Positions 61,825 through 64,000 of a DNA stretch of 64,000 nt are shown in pieces (positions within the stretch are counted from its first letter, which is position 1; every line of letters starts with the position of its first letter). The stretch comes from Botrimarina hoheduenensis (GTDB lineage: Bacteria; Planctomycetota; Planctomycetia; Pirellulales; Lacipirellulaceae): positions 62,001-126,000 of the forward strand of contig NZ_SJPH01000001.1 of NCBI RefSeq assembly GCF_007859815.1. Direction: 5' to 3'. The translations under genes and the position numbers were made by a program. The notes beneath the pieces are model-generated. The model ran no database searches and was not told where the DNA came from. It saw only the letters and a list, made by a program, of their open reading frames with translations.

Positions 61825-62364
61825 CTAGCGTGACAGCTTGGCGGCACCCTTGCGCCAATCTTCGGCTGCCGTGTAGTCGGTGAAGCGCCAACGATCGTCA
61901 CGCTTGACTAGCCGCAGCGTCAGCCCGTCGAAGTAGACGCCTGTCGCCCCGGTCGACTGATGGGTGACCTTGATAACCGGCTTGAGTTCGGCGGTCGCGG
62001 TGTTGTCGTTGATCGCAACGCGCACGCGGCCCCCTTCTCCTGCGGAGAGCACCCGAAACATGGGCATCAGTGTTTGAGCATCGGCCTGCATATTGCTGGC
62101 CGCGGGATCGAGCAGTGCGATCACTGCGGGCAAATCGTTGTCGGCGATCGCGTCGAACAGATCGTGCACCTCCGCACGCACCGCTTCTGCCGACGTGACG
62201 ATGCTGCGCTCAGCTATTAGTCCGCCCGCGGTGAGTAGCACCGCTACCCCCACGGAAATCAATGCCCCGAGCGAGCGCGACTGGGTGTAGAAAATTCCGG
62301 TCGCGGTGAGCAAGAACAGGCCGATGGCCGCGACGAGTGTCGGGCTTTCTAGCAGTACCGCCAT
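61825..62364 (-). CDS. Membrane protein with NTF2-like domain
   Basis: A 179-residue protein. Two hydrophobic helices (about 7-25 and 33-51) anchor an extracytoplasmic or cytoplasmic C-terminal domain (about 55-175) with the pattern of a SnoaL/NTF2-like cone fold: a helix VRAEVHDLFDAIADNDLPAVIALLDPA, then strands RVRVAINDNTATAELKPVIKV and LTLRLVKRDDRWRFTDY ending in the usual W-x-x-x-D/Y. No catalytic role can be assigned. It lies 77 bases after the sigma-54 regulator gene on the same strand and may share its transcript. Confidence 0.7.
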   Translation of the reverse strand: MAVLLESPTLVAAIGLFLLTATGIFYTQSRSLGALISVGVAVLLTAGGLIAERSIVTSAEAVRAEVHDLFDAIADNDLPAVIALLDPAASNMQADAQTLMPMFRVLSAGEGGRVRVAINDNTATAELKPVIKVTHQSTGATGVYFDGLTLRLVKRDDRWRFTDYTAAEDWRKGAAKLSR

Positions 62365-62441
62365 GATCGAGCCTTTCCAAGAGAGCTGCCTTGGCCTCCG
62401 CCTGTAATAGCGAACAGCGCGGCGGATCTCCGTTTAGCTTA

Positions 62442-63833
62442 TCAGGCGACCTTAAGAGTTGCTTCTGAATTGAGCTTGTTGTAGAGCGTTTTGAGGCTGA
62501 TACCGAGCTCTTCGGCAACCTTCGGTTTGGATCCGTCATTCCGTTCGAGCGACTCGTGGATGGCCTCCATCTCAAGCTCACGGAGTGTCATGGGTCCGCG
62601 CGAACGTGCGTTTCCGCTGAGCTGGCGGCGATTGAAATGCTGCGGCAGATCGTCGACCGTGATGGGACCCGACTCGCACAAGATGGTCGCGTGCTCAACC
62701 ACATTGGCTAGCTCGCGCACGTTGCCCGGCCACACGTGACCACGCAGAGCCTCCAAAGCTTCGTCAGTAAACTGCTGCTCGATCGGCCGCGCGCTCGGAC
62801 GAAAACGTTTGAGCAAGTGCTCTGCCAAGGCGGGCAGATCGTCCAGACGCTCGCGCAGTGCCGGCAGATTGATCTCAAAGGTGTTGATGCGGTACATGAG
62901 GTCCTCGCGGAACTCATCGCCCGTGACCATCTCCGCCAGATCGCGGTGCGTCGCGCAGACAACCCGTACATCGACCTTCATGGTTTTGTTCTCGCCGACC
63001 CGGCGGATCTCGCGGCTTTCCAGCACGCGGAGCAGCTTGGCCTGCATCGCCTTGGGGAGCTCACCAATCTCGTCGAGAAAGATCGTTCCGCCCGAGGCGA
63101 CCTCGAACAGACCGATACGGTGCTCGTCGGCACCCGTGAAAGCCCCTTTGGTGTGGCCAAAGAGTTCGCTCTCGATGAGCGTTTCGGGCAACGCCCCGCA
63201 ATTGATCGCGACGAAAGGCTTTTCGGCCCGCGGGCTGCGGTCATGCACCGCACGGGCGACCAGCTCTTTGCCCGTGCCGGTCTCTCCGAGCACGAGTACG
63301 GTGGACTCGGTGCGGGCGACCTTATCGATGAGCGTATTCACGTGGGCCATGCCACGGCTCTGGCCGATCAGCTGCGGCGAGCCTTCGATCCGCTCAAGCC
63401 GGCGCTGCAGTGCATGGAACTTCTTCGTCAGGTCACGCTTGGCTGCGATTCTTTGTAGCAACGCCTCGATATCGACCAGCTTGCAGGGCTTCGTCAGGTA
63501 GTCGAAGGCCCCGCAGCGGAGCGCCGAGACCGCGCTCTCCATGCTGCTCTTGCCGGTGATCACAACCGCCTCGGTCGATGGCGACAACTCCTTGAGCCGA
63601 GCGATCACCTCGACGCCGGTCAGGCCCGGCATGTCTTGATCGACGAGGATCGCGTCATAAGTGTTCTTCTCGATCGCGGCGACGGCGGTAACGCCATCGG
63701 GACAAACCGTCACGGTATGCCCCATGCGCGGCAGCTCGAGCTTCATTAGCTCTTGCAGTGAGCCCTCGTCGTCAGCGAACAACAAGGACAAGCCCTCTTG
63801 CTTGGGAGACGACTTGCTTGGGGAATCGGACAT
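62442..63833 (-). CDS. NtrC-family sigma-54-dependent response regulator
   Basis: A 463-residue activator. The receiver domain has acidic pair ADDE, phosphoacceptor Asp65 in LVDQDMPG and switch residues VVITGKSS. The AAA+ domain has Walker A GETGTGKE, GHTKGAFTGADEHR (sigma-54-contacting GAFTGA loop intact) and GGTIFLDEIGEL. The C-terminal Fis-type HTH has SKPKVAEELGISLKTLYNKLN. It is the second such regulator in the window but is clearly distinct from that at 30976. The histidine kinase gene directly upstream (63896 to the right edge) is the probable partner. Confidence 0.94.
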   Translation of the reverse strand: MSDSPSKSSPKQEGLSLLFADDEGSLQELMKLELPRMGHTVTVCPDGVTAVAAIEKNTYDAILVDQDMPGLTGVEVIARLKELSPSTEAVVITGKSSMESAVSALRCGAFDYLTKPCKLVDIEALLQRIAAKRDLTKKFHALQRRLERIEGSPQLIGQSRGMAHVNTLIDKVARTESTVLVLGETGTGKELVARAVHDRSPRAEKPFVAINCGALPETLIESELFGHTKGAFTGADEHRIGLFEVASGGTIFLDEIGELPKAMQAKLLRVLESREIRRVGENKTMKVDVRVVCATHRDLAEMVTGDEFREDLMYRINTFEINLPALRERLDDLPALAEHLLKRFRPSARPIEQQFTDEALEALRGHVWPGNVRELANVVEHATILCESGPITVDDLPQHFNRRQLSGNARSRGPMTLRELEMEAIHESLERNDGSKPKVAEELGISLKTLYNKLNSEATLKVA

Positions 63834-63895
63834 CAGTAGTCAGGGGGTAGAGTAACCGGGCCGCGAGGCAGCGTGTCTTGCGGCGGAGCGGAGTG

Positions 63896-64000
63896 TTAAG
63901 CAGCGGAAGCGATCGCACCGACGGTTGCGGGGAGCGTGACCGTGAATTGCGAGCCACGCCCCGGACCCGCGCTGTCGGCGACGATCTCGCCACCGTGCTC
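63896..64000 (-). CDS. Histidine kinase, C-terminal end (partial)
   Basis: The last 34 codons of a gene running off the right edge, ending at TAA 63896-63898. The visible sequence EHGGEIVADSAGPGRGSQFTVTLP is the end of a HATPase domain (the His-Gly-Gly after the G2 box, then the closing beta strands). It lies 62 bases upstream of the response regulator gene in the same direction, so the two form a kinase-regulator pair. Input domains are outside the window. Confidence 0.88.
   Translation of the reverse strand, partial: EHGGEIVADSAGPGRGSQFTVTLPATVGAIASAA

Overview
The window looks like chromosomal DNA of a planctomycete of the Pirellulales type (Lacipirellulaceae-like). This is inferred from gene content, with no database search. 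The signs are secreted proteins ending in VPEP/IPEP PEP-CTERM sorting tails, a DUF1559 pseudopilin-like protein, dockerin-like Asp/Asn repeats, lipoproteins with carboxypeptidase-regulatory-like folds, many GTG/TTG starts, mostly weak Shine-Dalgarno sequences, scattered rather than clustered biosynthetic genes, and high G+C overall (above 60% by eye). I see no CRISPR array, rRNA operon, integrase, transposase or complete mobile element.

Layout. 0-4 kb: a PEP-CTERM/dockerin-like secreted protein, then an overlapping trio (DUF1559 protein and two tandem paralogous lipoproteins) in a visibly AT-richer block. 4-11 kb: secreted FAD oxidoreductase, two TIM-barrel sugar isomerase/epimerases, a Gfo/Idh/MocA dehydrogenase and an Nramp-like transporter. 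11-16 kb: a winged-helix regulator facing dabB-dabA, an energy-coupled inorganic carbon uptake system, then tRNA-Arg(CCU). 16-25 kb: transketolase, an S9-family lipoprotein peptidase, ComEC and an acyl-lipid desaturase. 25-28.5 kb: rpsO-pnp with a classical terminator. 28.5-32.4 kb: a soluble histidine kinase and an NtrC-type sigma-54 regulator, separated by a PEP-CTERM SGNH hydrolase. 32.5-33 kb: an AT-rich orphan PD-(D/E)XK-like nuclease. 33-44 kb: mutL, a PEP-CTERM protein, a fused aroD-aroE plus aroK, a cysteine-less prepilin peptidase, an OmpA-like lipoprotein, hisH, a HAMP protein and a PhnP-like hydrolase.

44-50 kb (mostly minus strand): a decayed leucine-rich-repeat pseudogene, an unknown secreted protein overlapping the tail-specific protease gene prc, a SelA-like protein without its PLP lysine, and a short secreted protein. 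50-64 kb: proC, two overlapping unknown genes, efpL, a PEP-CTERM protein whose start codon sits in a fourfold 18-bp repeat, a 56-residue histone-H1-like gene, ettA, a PQQ-propeller protein, guaA, surE, two unknown secreted proteins, an NTF2-like membrane protein, and a second sigma-54 response regulator whose kinase runs off the right edge.

Most genes are housekeeping or typical planctomycete accessory genes. I found no convincing large undescribed system. The most unusual items are the lysine-less SelA paralogue, the AT-rich segment with both boundaries inside genes, the repeat-built start region at 53.5 kb, the small H1-like gene, the tandem 22-bp repeats before proC and the orphan nuclease.
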